Shown in pieces: positions 40,620-51,430 of a DNA stretch of 64,000 nt; the first letter of the stretch is position 1, and every line of letters begins with the position of its first letter. Origin of the DNA: Amoebophrya sp. A120 (taxonomy: Eukaryota; Sar; Dinophyceae; Syndiniales; Amoebophryaceae). Made by a program: the position numbers and the translations under genes. Below the pieces are notes generated by a model that saw only the letters and a program-made list of their open reading frames with translations, was not told the origin of the DNA and did no database searches. The stretch is taken from contig CAJINV010000001.1 of NCBI GenBank assembly GCA_905178155.1, forward strand, positions 6,047,860 through 6,111,859, in the 5' to 3' direction.

Positions 40620-41977
40620 AATGACATGGTGAATGTATAAAAGAGAAAATGAAAATGATGTTAACTGCAATCGTGAAAAACTAGAAGAATAGGTTTTGAA
40701 GTGATCATGGCTTTGGTCGTGTTTCTCTAAAATGCATCAATTAAGATTTTGGTTTTTGCAAAAACAAAAATACTTAAAAAGAAATGAACAAGTATAATCA
40801 AGAATATCGAGCTGAATACTTGACGGGTTTTTTGATGACCCCTTATGCGAGAAACTACAGAACTTTTGCATGCCTCAACTTAGAACTACCACTAGACTAC
40901 TACAACACTAGGTCCACCTATTACTGCGTCGTCGCGACCAGTCTTTCTGTCTTTTCAGCGCTCACTTCATCAAGTGATCAGTTTAGGAGGAAAAGGAAAA
41001 GCCCCCTTGTCCCCTTTAGGGGGGTGGCTGAGCGACGAGTGTCATAGCACTCGATTGTTGCGAACTGTAGCAACCGTTTCTAACTTTTTTTATCGTGAAT
41101 GATCAGTGACAGTGAAGATGAACTTTTTATGGTTTTCTGGAATTATTGCCTGTGCGCAATATCAATGATTTATTTGATCCGAGGACATGGTTCTCCTTTA
41201 TGTGTTTCATTAGATGTAAAAGTTCAAAAATGAAAGTGATTTGCCTCCAGAAAGAAACCCTGAAATGAATTTTTGGCGTAAAAAATAGTGTATGAAAAGT
41301 CAGGATGCAACTCAGTTGGAAAAAAAGAATGCAGTTCGGAGTCAAGCGTAAGCGAGCGGGATTTTTTCGAGGTACCCCGCAGCTTGAAACAGGGCTACAG
41401 CTCGATGTTCTTCGGTATAAACTCGAAATCGTTCATCTTTATGGCCATTGATTTTCCGAGGAAGTGGGTGTTGATGCTACTAACTTAGCCACGCGTCGTG
41501 AAGATCGCTCTCGGAATCGTATGGTCGTGATCGTATTTCTTAGCGCCGTAACTAAGAACATTCAGAAATTAGCTTTAGTGTGTCTTTGATCGACTATTTA
41601 TAATTCGTTGTCGGCAACATTGTGTGGTACTACAAGTGGCTCTTGTTCGTGCGTTTTTCACGTTTGATTTTGTCGAAGAGTTCGAGGTGCCCCCAAGAGT
41701 GTAAAAACGGCTGTATCTTAATCTTATTCGCTCGACAAGCATTCGGTCGTTTCCGCTTTCATCCCCCATTGTCGTTTTGCCTTCTTCCAAAAATCGGACA
41801 GGCAATCTGCAGGACACGCCGTCTATCAGTCTTTCATCTATCCTCGCGCGGGCGCCTTTCATTGGATCTGAAACTCATAAAAAAAGCGAATTGTGCCGCG
41901 TGTAGTATTTAATTAAACTACTTGTACTTACCTCCCTAGCAGCGTGATCATCGCAAAGCTTGGTTCTCGACTCCATC
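40620..41977. other. Intergenic, 1.36 kb
   Basis: AT-rich spacer with short ORFs only. A small hairpin (CCCCCT, 41002-41007, with AGGGGG, 41018-41023) is visible. A pyrimidine-rich CTTACCTCCCTAGCAG ending at 41942 could be a trans-splice acceptor for the next gene. Confidence 0.5.
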
Positions 41978-43552
41978 ATGCTTCAGCGTGCTTCCACTCT
42001 ATTCCTGGAAAGTGATTTTTCCTCGGAGACAAATGCAACATGCCGCGGGGCCACGATCTTCGATACTATGTGGTCGACGTTCTCGTTCATAGGCAAAGGA
42101 GCAAATACCGGAGGCGGATTTTGTTCCGGGGTATTAGGACATCATCAAGACGAAAAATTACATCAGCTGGTGCAGGAGCATCATTTTCATTACCCCAACG
42201 TCGGGACAAAGTCCTTCGGAAAAAGAAGCGTAAGGACAGCGTTTCCGCCGGCGGAAGACGGTAGTTGTCGGAAGGCCGGGGCTATCAACTGTAAAAATGT
42301 CTGGGTCTGGAAGAATTCATGTTTGTCATGCTTGTCTGGCATGATGACTCTTAAATCTGTCATGGACGTTACCCAAGAGCTCCGCTTTTCTGTGATGCAG
42401 AGCCGCAGTTTGTCATGCTGAAGAGGCAACACCTAGGAGCTCAGAAACTTGTCATGCTGAGCCAGTATTCGTAGCCTCATTATGAGACGCCACCCAGCAT
42501 CACAAGTTTCCAGACCCAGACATGTTTACATTTGATAGGGGCGACAAACTCCTGCTTGTTGAAGGTCGTGCCAGGAGATTTTTTATCAACTGCAAATGTG
42601 TCTGGGTCTGGAAGAATGCAAGACTTGTCATGCTAGTCTGGCATGACTCCGCACTCTGTATTGCGTGGCCATGCAAAAACGCAGTTTCTCATGCGGAATA
42701 CGCAACACAGAAGCACGAAAAAACTTCTCATGCTTGGCTGCGCATTACAGTTCACTTTATTGTTCACTGACTTGCATCGCAAGTTTCCAGACCCAGACAT
42801 ATTTGCAATGCATGTTTTTATGAGGTAAACGGGATTCCGGACGTCCACGACGAAGTGGTCAAAACAGAGTATGAAACGCTCGTTAGCTGGAAAAATCTCA
42901 AACGGAACAATACCTGCTTCCATGACAGGCTGCAAGTGCAAAGTAACTCTAGTTTGTATTCTTTCTACTACTCAACCCTGCAGCTACTTTGCAAGACAGA
43001 CAATTTTCGACCGATATCAGTGCAGATGCGGTTTCTTTAGAGTTCCATGTTAGGGTTGACCATGTCATGCTAAACTAACAAGAACATAACGCGTACATTG
43101 CGACTACCGAGATCATCATGATGCGCATAATTTTCCCGGATCGCAATCACAAAAACAAATTGTTCTAGTTTAGAAATGGCTCCCTTTGACGAGCAGGCCA
43201 TACAAGCATCTGCGTGCCGCCTGGGCGAGTGGCCGAATACCAAAATTGGATGGACCAGACTCCTGAGTGGCGCGCGGCGAAGCGCAAGGCGCGCGAAGAC
43301 GCCGAGTTGCGACGGAAGCAGGAGGAGTGGAACGCATTGACGAAGGAGGAAAAGAATGAACGCGTGCAGCTCGCGAGGTTCGAAGCGGAAAAGGCCGCCA
43401 AGAGTCAGAGCAGCGACGACAAAAAGGAGGACCCTTTGGAGGTAATTAAAAAGAAGCTCAAAATAAAAATGTTTTCCGAAATGAAAAATGTCCGCTGTGC
43501 AAACTACTAATCCTGCTCGCTGCAGGAGGCGGGGCGGAAATCGAAAGATTGA
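41978..43552 (+). CDS. Unrecognised small basic protein split by three introners
   Basis: Proposed exons: 41978-42282, 42543-42583, 42820-42869, 43208-43441 and 43526-43552, encoding about 218 residues. The frame holds through three introners and one GT-AG intron (43442-43525, with a TACTAAT branch-like motif before the acceptor). The N-terminal half is Ser/Gly/His-containing without domain resemblance. The middle reads VVPGDFYEVNGIPDVHDEVVKTE. The C-terminal half is a charged helix (EYQNWMDQTPEWRAAKRKAREDAEL...). Exons 2 and 3 are only 41 and 50 nt. I do not recognise a family. A second frame of the first exon (from 42040) is also open but stops before the first intron. Confidence 0.55.
42283..42542 (+). 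mobile_element. Introner, family A (opposite orientation to the 31949 copy)
   Basis: Left TATCAACTGTAAAAATGTCT, right complementary and ending TTTGATA. Perfect GGGGC duplication (42278-42282 and 42538-42542). Reverse-complemented, its interior follows the copy at 31949 closely. Confidence 0.9.
42584..42819 (+). mobile_element. Introner, family A, third gene-6 neighbour copy with diverged interior
   Basis: Left TATCAACTGCAAATGTGTCT, right CAGACATATTTGCAATGCATG, flanked by TTTTT on each side. It lies 41 nt after the previous introner. The terminal ATA is mutated to ATG. Confidence 0.85.
42870..43207 (+). mobile_element. Introner-like intron
   Basis: Left TATGAAACGCTCGTTA pairs partly with right TGACGAGCAGGCCATA. 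Removal plus 5 bp joins VVKTE to ICVPPGRVAEY in frame. Confidence 0.6.
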
Positions 43553-44130
43553 TGCGATACATGTATGAAGATGATCCGTAAATAAGCTAAATCTAAAATA
43601 CAAAAAGTAGACCCAGAGTAGGATTCTCTGTTTCGTACCTACTGAGGAACGATGCAAAGAATCCTCTTCATTCGGTAACGATACAACAAACGGTTGTTTT
43701 TCAGAAAGATGAAGATCACAGGAATGTTTCGCCCTGTGGCTTGTGAAGCAAATCAGAATGTAGCAAACTTTTTGCAAATCGATCCAACAAGTGGTCCCAG
43801 ATCCTTGACCGAAGATAACGGATCGTCTATGTCAAATACCTACAGTACTAGATCTTCAGATTTACATCGGTTGAAAAAATGACCATTCTATGGGAGATCC
43901 TTGATGAACATGTGCATGAGTCTCTCCGTGTGTGTATGCGATCAAGAGGATCCAAATGAGCACCAGTGTCTTCTGATGTCACAACGCACAGGTCGAGCAG
44001 CTGAAGTTGCATGAGAAAGGATAGACGCGACAGACTTCTCCTGAAACGCAAAATTTTAAGAATTTGTTGACAAATATCGAGTATTGTTCTCACTGAAAAG
44101 CCGTACTTCTTCTTCTTCAACTTTCAATCA

Positions 44131-44139
44131 TTTTTGCAG
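44131..44139 (+). promoter_or_regulatory. Candidate trans-splice acceptor for EBP2
   Basis: A pyrimidine-rich stretch ending TTTTTGCAG lies 19 bases before the ATG at 44159. Position suggests leader addition here; inference only. Confidence 0.35.
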
Positions 44140-44158
44140 AAAAAAACAAGTATCAAGC

Positions 44159-45840
44159 ATGTCGTCGGCGATCTTGAAGCAGGTGGAGAGCCTGCTCCAG
44201 CCAGGCGAGCGAATCGTGACCGACGCCGAGCGAGAGGCGCAGGACAACGAGAGGAAGGCTGCGGCAGCCGCACCAAAGCGAATTTTCGACGTTCCTGCGA
44301 TCCATGGGATATGAACTGCAAAAGTATCGTACTAGTAGTAATTGCAATACAAATTCGCTCAACATGACAAATGGGCTTTGTCATGCTGATTTGCCTTAGG
44401 AACGAAATTTGTAATGCATGACTGCGATTACTACAACACGTGTACGATACTTTTGCAGAGCATATGGGAAGCTCGAGGAAATTCGGTACAAGCCAGCACC
44501 TAATACGAAGCACGTTCCATGTATGGAAGTGTCAGAATCGAAATTGACAAAATCGAAAAACTTGTGATGCATAAAATCGATACCAGTTGGAGCCTCAGTT
44601 TGCAAGCGGCGCATGACAAATTTCGGGAGCACCCAAATCCAGTCTGTCATGCTGTTTGGGCAAAGAAGACTGCTCCTGTCATGCTACTCTGGCAGCGCAT
44701 TGCATACTCCTAAACAGGCTTACAATCGGTCTCATTTGCCTGCTCCCCAATACAGGCCTCCAGTGCCCTACATTTTATGCATCACAGATCTTTCGACTTT
44801 GTCGATTTCGATCCTGACACATCCATACCATGGGTCGAGACCTTAGCAATCACCGCTGCAAAACCCCTGGACAAGACCCTGGTCAGCGAAGATGTAAAGC
44901 GGGAGCAGGCCTTTCTCGAGCAAAGTACAATTTTTTTCTGCGGTGAAGTTGTCTAGATTTTTTGCATAACTTGGAACAAGAAGTTTTTTCCTGCATTTAC
45001 TGTCATTGTGCAGCACCAGGCCATTAGGCCAATCTGAATTATTTTCAAAAGTGACAACTGACAAGGACAACGCATTTGATTTCTTTCTGTTCTCTCCAGG
45101 CAAAGAGCTGGTCGCAGAGGGGTACCGAAGACTCCGGGTAATGAAGATTCCAGCGTCTAGGCCAGAGGACTTCCTCGCAGAAATGTTCAAAACCGACGAG
45201 CAGATGCTGAAGGTGCGCAGCCGCATTGTGGAGGAGCAGAAACGCATCACCGGCGTGGAGGAGCGAAAACGCAACCAGGCCAACGCTAAGTTCGGAAAGG
45301 CCGTCGGCGTCAAGCGCATGGAAGCCCGGGCAAAACAGAAAAAGGCGACCTTGGAAGGAATCGAGAAATGGAAGTACAGTCTAGCTACTGATATGTTCTT
45401 CTACACACAGCACATTTTTTTATGCGTACACATGGGTTGCTGTTGCTGAACTAAAAGTTTTATCACAACCAGAACCGCTGCCACCAGAAGGCAGTGTAGT
45501 GCATCCATTTTGAAAAGTAAGTACTGGCGGCAGCAGCACATGCAGCCTGTAGATGAGATTTTCTATCGAGGAAACCACTCGTAATCTTAAAACTCACAGG
45601 TCCGACAAGGGAAAGGAATCCAAGTCTATCGAAGAGGTAATAGATGGCGTCAAGGCGAAACAGCGGAAGTCTGAAAAGAAGGGAAAAGGCAAGGGAAAGG
45701 GCGGAAAGGGTGCATCATCAGGAGCTAAGGGAGGAAAGGGCAAGGGTAAGGGCAAGGGCAAGGGCAAGGGCAAGAGCGGATCCAAGGGTAAGAAGGGAGG
45801 AGGCAAAAAAGGCAAAGGACGGGCAACGAAGAAGCGCTAA
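44159..45840 (+). CDS. EBP2: EBP2-type rRNA processing / 60S assembly protein
   Basis: Five exons (44159-44309, 44470-44521, 44833-44924, 45100-45373, 45600-45840) give 269 residues. Exon 3 reads PWVETLAITAAKPLDKTLV then DVKREQAFLEQ, and exon 4 KIPASRPEDFLAEMFKTDEQM followed by VRSRIVEEQKR and FGKAVGVKRMEARAKQKK; this is the diagnostic core of EBP2 (EBNA1-binding protein 2), where RPEDYFAEM is invariant. The Lys/Gly-rich tail (repeated GKGKGK) replaces the longer basic tail of animal and yeast proteins. EBP2 acts in the nucleolus in pre-60S maturation, with RRS1 and BRX1 in yeast. Two introns are introners, two are GT-AG (44925-45099, 45374-45599). Confidence 0.9.
44310..44469 (+). mobile_element. 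Introner in EBP2 (160 bp)
   Basis: Left TATGAACTGCAAAAGTATCG and right CGATACTTTTGCAGAGCATA pair closely. Perfect TGGGA duplication (44305-44309 and 44465-44469). Removal gives AIHGKLEEIRYK. It is the smallest introner in the window. Confidence 0.9.
44522..44832 (+). mobile_element. Introner in EBP2 with about 55-bp TIRs
   Basis: Left TATGGAAGTGTCAGAATCGA pairs with the right end through about 55 bases at high identity. Perfect CCATG duplication (44517-44521 and 44828-44832). Removal recreates the EBP2 signature VPWVETL. Confidence 0.95.
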
Positions 45841-46561
45841 AGAGCGGACTGGTTCGCCCCTTTCCTTTGCATAAGAAAATGAACAAGCGATAATAGAGTC
45901 AAACACTCTTGGTGAACTGAATCACTTGTGCGTGTTACGGCAACAATCTGAACTAAAAATACGAAATGAACACTTGCTGTTGCTGCTACAACTGCTTGCG
46001 GCGCAGGAGCAAAGTCTGAAGCGATTATACTCGCTCATTGTAACGAAAGAGGTGTTTTGGTAGAAGAAGCGGAGCTACATGCTGGTTTTTCTTTGTGGTC
46101 TGAGCTGTTGAGGAGACAAAGGATCTACTTACTGTTTTTTGTATGGTGTCTGGACTGATGATCACGGGTGAGAAGATCTCAGCTTTAGTATACCACGACC
46201 ACGAGAAGGTAAAGAAAAAGAAGGATCCCAGCCTGATGTAGCAGGTGAGTACTCACACCGAAGCTAGTAGCGCAATGGGTTGTCCATGCGTTGCGTACTA
46301 TTGTAGGATTCATTTTGACAATACGAGTCTGATGCGACGATCTGGCTTTGCCTGCTCCTACAGTTTCTCTTTTATTCTTTCGCATGATCATCACTTTTCC
46401 GAACAGGACGTCATTGTTGTATTCGTATAGAAGCAAAGTTTCGACGTTCCCGTGTCCGTGCACCTGCAGATACAACATTTTAGTTCTTTGCAAAGGTAGG
46501 AGAATTACGTTTACCATTTGTTGGGAATAGTTACGGCCGTAAACCTTAAACCGAACAAAAA
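45841..46561. other. Intergenic, 0.7 kb
   Basis: Short ORFs only. No element recognised. Confidence 0.55.
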
Positions 46562-49500
46562 ATGCTTCTCTCGGATAAGATAAAAAGACGAAAAAATTGC
46601 CCAGGGGGCACCTGGTTTAGCCGTTGCCATCGCTTTGGTGTCGGTCATGTTCTCGCAGGTGCCGCACTCGGGACGCGGGGCTCGGACGGATCTTCTTTCC
46701 TCCGATCATCACCTCGGGGAGCGGCCTCAAATGCCGACCTTGGCATCGACGCAGACGCGGCGTCATCAGCTCGTCTCGGCACCGACGCACAAGAAGGTTC
46801 GACCAGGGGCAGTTCGGAGTACGAGCACGAAGATCATAGAGCCTTAGGCAGCGCTGCAGCAAATTCTAGTGCAGGAAGTAGTGGTCTACTGGGACGACGA
46901 AAAGCAGCTGCAATAGCCGCATCCTCCGCGGCCGGCGCACATCAGGATGGGACGACTTCCGCCCGCGCGCACGAGGAGAAAAAAGAACCTCTTAGTACAG
47001 GAGGTGAACGAATTTTTACACCTCCATCGATAATAACATACGCAGCTCCACGTCCACCTCCACCATCCTCGCTTGTTGCCCATGAAGGAACAGCCAGAGG
47101 GTCGTGTGTCTCGCCGCCTTTTCTTCCGGAGGATTCCCCTCTGTTGAGCTTCCATGAAGCAGCACTGAGGCCGGCGTGGTCATCCCCGAAGAGTAGTTCA
47201 TCGTCCTGCTACGAACAACAGCTACCCCCGCCCAATTGGGCTACTACTTCATCTCCTGCGGAGCACGACCAGCACTCGCATTTGAGTTGGACGTGGGCGG
47301 GGCTAGAGACCCGAGGCGGGGTGATCCGACGAACGACAAGCACCGCGAGCACGGGAATCCCGGAGGACGATATTACACCGACCCAGCCACAACAACTCAC
47401 GCCCGGTAGCTGTTCTTCCTCCAGCAGCACTGCCCGGCCGTATCTCACGTACTACCGGCCCTGCAGCAGCACGGGCGCCGCCACACCCATGAGTTGCACT
47501 TCCAGTCCGGGCCTGAGCGCCAGTAGTCGGGGTAGTCCGGATTTCGGTCTGCGAAAGCGAACTTCGTTCACTACTTGTGAGGAAGAGAAAAACGATTTTT
47601 CATTTTGTGGACGATCCCTCCAGGAGGACCGGCCTTACAAGCCTGACGCGGTGGAGGAAGCGGTCTTACTTGGTCTGCTCCCAGAACCAGCCGAAGGAGA
47701 GGCAGCGAAGATATGCGAGGAACTAGACGAGTTATTGCTGCCGCCGCCTGCAGCGCCTGCAGCCGACGGCACCTCCTGCGTCGTTGTAGACGGTTGCCTT
47801 TTGGCGTCCTCTCCGGCAGCGAGGTCGTTTCGACGTGAAGAGAGCCCGCCCGAAGACGTTCGAGCGGCAGGCGAGCAGACGAAAATGCCTTCAGCATGCT
47901 TGTCTTCGTTGCCATTTCTTGCAAAAGAAGACACCGAGGAGGAGCGTGAGGAAGCAAAAACTGTTTTCCGGGTGCTCAAGCAACGACTCCTGCCGAAATG
48001 TGGCGAGGGCTTCACGGATGAGCGGCCGCTGAATTTCTTCGAACGCAGTAGCTGCTGGGCGGAAGTGGGTAGTACGCAGCGAGGACGAGGAGCAGCAGCT
48101 AGTCCTACTACACAGCTCGACGACGTTGAGCTTGCTGAGGAGGTCGATTCTGAAGACGAAGAAGATCCTCTCGGGTTGTGGACAGGCGAGCGCGAGACTG
48201 ACCTGCCGCAGGAACTTGCATGCTACATTTGCCAAGGACTCTTCGAGGAGTCCGATGAGCAGCTTTACGAGGGCTTTCTCGGCACTGAGCACACAGGGAC
48301 GGAAGACGACATTGATACAGTGATTCCTCCTGCGGAACAAGAAGATGAGCGCGATGAGCAGGAAGAGCGGTGGGTAAACGATGCAGAGATGCTCGTGCGT
48401 CGTGGCATAGCAAAGTTGCACTCAGTGCTGGCCGCGAAATGCAGAAGGCGACGGCCGAATCATGACCCGGCGAGAGCGGACCAGGCGCAAGGTCACGCAC
48501 GGAATGCAGAAGTAGATGACCATCTTCGCAATATGAATGAGCAGGGACGACGAGCACGAGCTGTTCCATCAGCCAAGGCCGCTGCCATGTTGAAGAAGTT
48601 GCGGCGGCGCTTGGTGCGCTACTCCCGCTTGACGGCGCGGATACAGTGTAGCTTGGCGGAGATCCCCGCACAGTTGCTGGTGATGTCGCTAATTCTCAAC
48701 GGCGGAATGCCAAATGGCTTTTGTGACGTGCTGCGCATCCTCTTGTACCTCGTGGTAGATTTTTATCCCTTCTTCTGGGACGCGGAGACGGTGGCCAACA
48801 CGGAAGAAGAGGTGCTGTCCGTGATGCGAAGGACGCTGACGCTGCTAAGTCGGGTTGTGGTTCGGGCGGCGAACCAAAGCGCCGGGGTCTCTACGCCGGA
48901 CTCTCGGGAGGAGGAACGAAACTCGCAATACCGGTTTTGGGCCGCGCTACGAGAGGAGGTAGATCTGTTAACTGCGCAGGGTGGCGTTCGGGTGGAACAG
49001 CTGGCAAACGAAATCCAGTCGGCGCGGGAGTCCCTCTTTCGGTATTTGGAGAGCGGAAAAGTGGGGGACGCACTAGGGGATTGCGATTTGAGCAACCGAT
49101 TGTTTCGAGCAGAGGAGCTGCGCAGCTGTGTCCAGCAGCCTGCGGCGGGGGGAAAGAAAGCTAGGTCTACTTGTTCCAGCACCAGCAGTAGCAGCGCCTT
49201 CGATGACGACACCACTGCGGCAAAGCGGCCCGCATCTAGTATTTCTAGAAGAAAAGACCTCCTGCAGAGGGCAAGCCTCCTAGTTCGGCCCTGCAACTGC
49301 AAACAGAGCGTGGTGCACTTGCCTTGTCTGGAGCAGTGGCTGGCGCAGAAGTTCCCGAGCTCAACAGGTGGGTCATCCGCGAGTGGGAAGAAGTGCAGTG
49401 TGTGCAAGGAGAATTTGCCGCAGCGACTGCTGAACACGCTTCGAGACCAGCGAAAGAGACTGAGAGAAGAAATAGCCAAAGAGCTACAGCTGATTTCTGA

Positions 49501-50191
49501 CGACGACGAGCAAGGAGAAGGACGACGCGGCGTAGAGGAGCCAGGAAACAGTCAAGGCCACCCTGCAATAAGGGCAAGAACAGGAAAAAATGTGCCGGGC
49601 TTCGTGAGCAGCAACATTCTTGGTGATCAGGCGTCGGATACGGAGGACGAGGAGGACGCCCGGTGCGAACAGGTCGCCGCCGAACTGGGGGATCTCATCG
49701 CGGTCGTGGGAAAGCCGGTGCGGGATTTGAGCACGCTGCTCGTAACGTTGGATAAGGTTCACATCTTGCTCCTCCGGCCGGCCCTGTGGGTCCTCCGGTT
49801 TCAGTACGACCGCATGTACAAGCAGCCGGTGTGTCTGCCGAGCCACATTTGCCCTTCGAAAAAACTCCTGTCGCGCGATGCGAATGTGGTTTGCGTTTAC
49901 ATCAGCACGTTCTACTTCATTCAGAAGTACGTCCGCCTTCTGATCCGCACGGGCAACGCGGGCGAGGGGTTTTTGCGCGTGCTCGGGCTCGCTCTACGCA
50001 CCGAACTTGTCGCAGTCGCGCTCGCGTGGTTCCTTTCAGAAGCGATCGGACAGGAGCGGGAACCATTTCTGTCGAATAAAGACGACGCTTACAAAAAGTT
50101 CTGCAAAGGTCGGGACCCCACGCAAAACGGCCCTAACGGAGGGCTCGGGATCTGCGGGACGCATGCGCAGGCAACCTATTGGAGTACGTAA
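46562..50191 (+). CDS. RING-CH-like (MARCH-type) membrane protein with split zinc domain
   Basis: Single ORF of 1,209 residues. The first half is low-complexity Ser/Pro/Glu. ACYICQGLFEESDEQ (near residue 553) looks like the first Cys pair of a C4HC3 RING-CH domain. The matching remainder, RPCNCKQSVVHLPCLEQWL and then KKCSVCKENLP, comes only at about residues 909-950. So some 350 residues, mostly helical and charged, intervene. The H-L-P-C-L-E-Q-W-L motif is typical of MARCH E3 ligases; the CxC-to-His gap is two residues short. Hydrophobic helices near the C-terminus (VCVYISTFYFIQKYVRLLI, ELVAVALAWFLSEAI) would anchor it in a membrane. Role inferred: E3 ubiquitin ligase on an endomembrane; substrates unknown. 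No intron is required. Confidence 0.65.
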   Translation: MLLSDKIKRRKNCPGGTWFSRCHRFGVGHVLAGAALGTRGSDGSSFLRSSPRGAASNADLGIDADAASSARLGTDAQEGSTRGSSEYEHEDHRALGSAAANSSAGSSGLLGRRKAAAIAASSAAGAHQDGTTSARAHEEKKEPLSTGGERIFTPPSIITYAAPRPPPPSSLVAHEGTARGSCVSPPFLPEDSPLLSFHEAALRPAWSSPKSSSSSCYEQQLPPPNWATTSSPAEHDQHSHLSWTWAGLETRGGVIRRTTSTASTGIPEDDITPTQPQQLTPGSCSSSSSTARPYLTYYRPCSSTGAATPMSCTSSPGLSASSRGSPDFGLRKRTSFTTCEEEKNDFSFCGRSLQEDRPYKPDAVEEAVLLGLLPEPAEGEAAKICEELDELLLPPPAAPAADGTSCVVVDGCLLASSPAARSFRREESPPEDVRAAGEQTKMPSACLSSLPFLAKEDTEEEREEAKTVFRVLKQRLLPKCGEGFTDERPLNFFERSSCWAEVGSTQRGRGAAASPTTQLDDVELAEEVDSEDEEDPLGLWTGERETDLPQELACYICQGLFEESDEQLYEGFLGTEHTGTEDDIDTVIPPAEQEDERDEQEERWVNDAEMLVRRGIAKLHSVLAAKCRRRRPNHDPARADQAQGHARNAEVDDHLRNMNEQGRRARAVPSAKAAAMLKKLRRRLVRYSRLTARIQCSLAEIPAQLLVMSLILNGGMPNGFCDVLRILLYLVVDFYPFFWDAETVANTEEEVLSVMRRTLTLLSRVVVRAANQSAGVSTPDSREEERNSQYRFWAALREEVDLLTAQGGVRVEQLANEIQSARESLFRYLESGKVGDALGDCDLSNRLFRAEELRSCVQQPAAGGKKARSTCSSTSSSSAFDDDTTAAKRPASSISRRKDLLQRASLLVRPCNCKQSVVHLPCLEQWLAQKFPSSTGGSSASGKKCSVCKENLPQRLLNTLRDQRKRLREEIAKELQLISDDDEQGEGRRGVEEPGNSQGHPAIRARTGKNVPGFVSSNILGDQASDTEDEEDARCEQVAAELGDLIAVVGKPVRDLSTLLVTLDKVHILLLRPALWVLRFQYDRMYKQPVCLPSHICPSKKLLSRDANVVCVYISTFYFIQKYVRLLIRTGNAGEGFLRVLGLALRTELVAVALAWFLSEAIGQEREPFLSNKDDAYKKFCKGRDPTQNGPNGGLGICGTHAQATYWST

Positions 50192-51430
50192 CGAGCCAGT
50201 TGTTCCGTTTCAAGATTCTGCCGGAAAAAAACGGTTTCCGCTTCGCGTTCGCCTGCTTTTCGTGTTACTAGTGTCCAACTAAGCAGCAGAGGATTGCTTG
50301 TTGTTATGGAGTGGGAGAAGAGGAATTCGATCTGGATATAGAATGCGAATTCTTTTGGTCCGTACCATTGAAACTGGGTGGAGGGTAGTTTCCTCAAAGT
50401 GCTCGCGAACGATGCAACTGGGCGAGAAAGCCGATTTTGCCGCGAGTCCACGAGAAATTAATTGTGTGAATCCTAAAATACATGCATCATCGGGGTAGTT
50501 GTAACCCTAAGTAAATCATAATCTATCATGTTGTTTTGACTCTGTTACTTAGTGTTTCGAATATGGAACTGTATTTGGTTTTGATAAGGATTAGGATTTG
50601 GAAGGACGAGAACCGGAAACGGCGAATTGACCATTTTGGTTTGCGAACCATAAGCAACTGATATATAGAAAATTATGTAGAGATCTAATAGCCTTTGGTC
50701 GTGGTCAACATATTGATGGCTGCGATAAGCTGTCCCGGACGCACTGAATGAACGGCCGCCCGCGAAGATAAGCATCATGTTGATGTTAAATGAAGAAAAA
50801 CTATCGCAACCGGTCCGCCGACTCTGTCTAGACATGTTCGTTGTAGATGTTGACTAGCGTTTTGCTAGGCCCAACAGCATCAGCATCAACATGTATTGCT
50901 GCATTAATACATAGCCCTTGCCAATAAATTTTCGGACTTTTTGGACCTCACCTCCCTGATTTCCGTTTTGTACCCGTTAAAAAAGATGAGAAGCGTCGAT
51001 GTTGATCCACCTGTCGCACCCGCCGCTTGCCTCAGGTCTGCTTCTAGTGCGGCGGAAGCAAAACAGGTGAAATTTTCTTGCTTCCGCTCTACTATGTGTG
51101 TTCGGAACTGCAAGGCTGCGCCACTGGTCGTCCCGAATAGAATAAGTAAACGATCGTGCTGTGCTTGTTCCGAGTCACACATTGCAGCTCCGCCGTCGGT
51201 GTCCTGAAAAATCGTACGTTACAATCTACGATAATGATACTCCGTAGTTGAGTAAACCTACCTTCTACCATATTCGTTTGGCGCAAAAAAAAGTTGAAGT
51301 CGTCTACTCAACTTCGCAGCCCCGTGGCCGTTATTTCCTTTTACATGCCTCTTACGTATGCAGATGAACATGCAGTGTGAATCACCTTTCGTTCAATCAT
51401 GATAATGTTTTCCTGGTCAGCATCGACAGC
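50192..51430. other. Intergenic, 1.2 kb
   Basis: Short ORFs, none convincing. No repeat or RNA gene recognised. Confidence 0.55.

Noticed and set aside
42040-42264. Second frame (Arg/Lys-rich, from the ATG at 42040) as the true first exon of the 41978 gene
   Set aside because: It stops at 42264, before the introner, and cannot join to the downstream exons. The frame from 41978 passes through three element removals without a stop.
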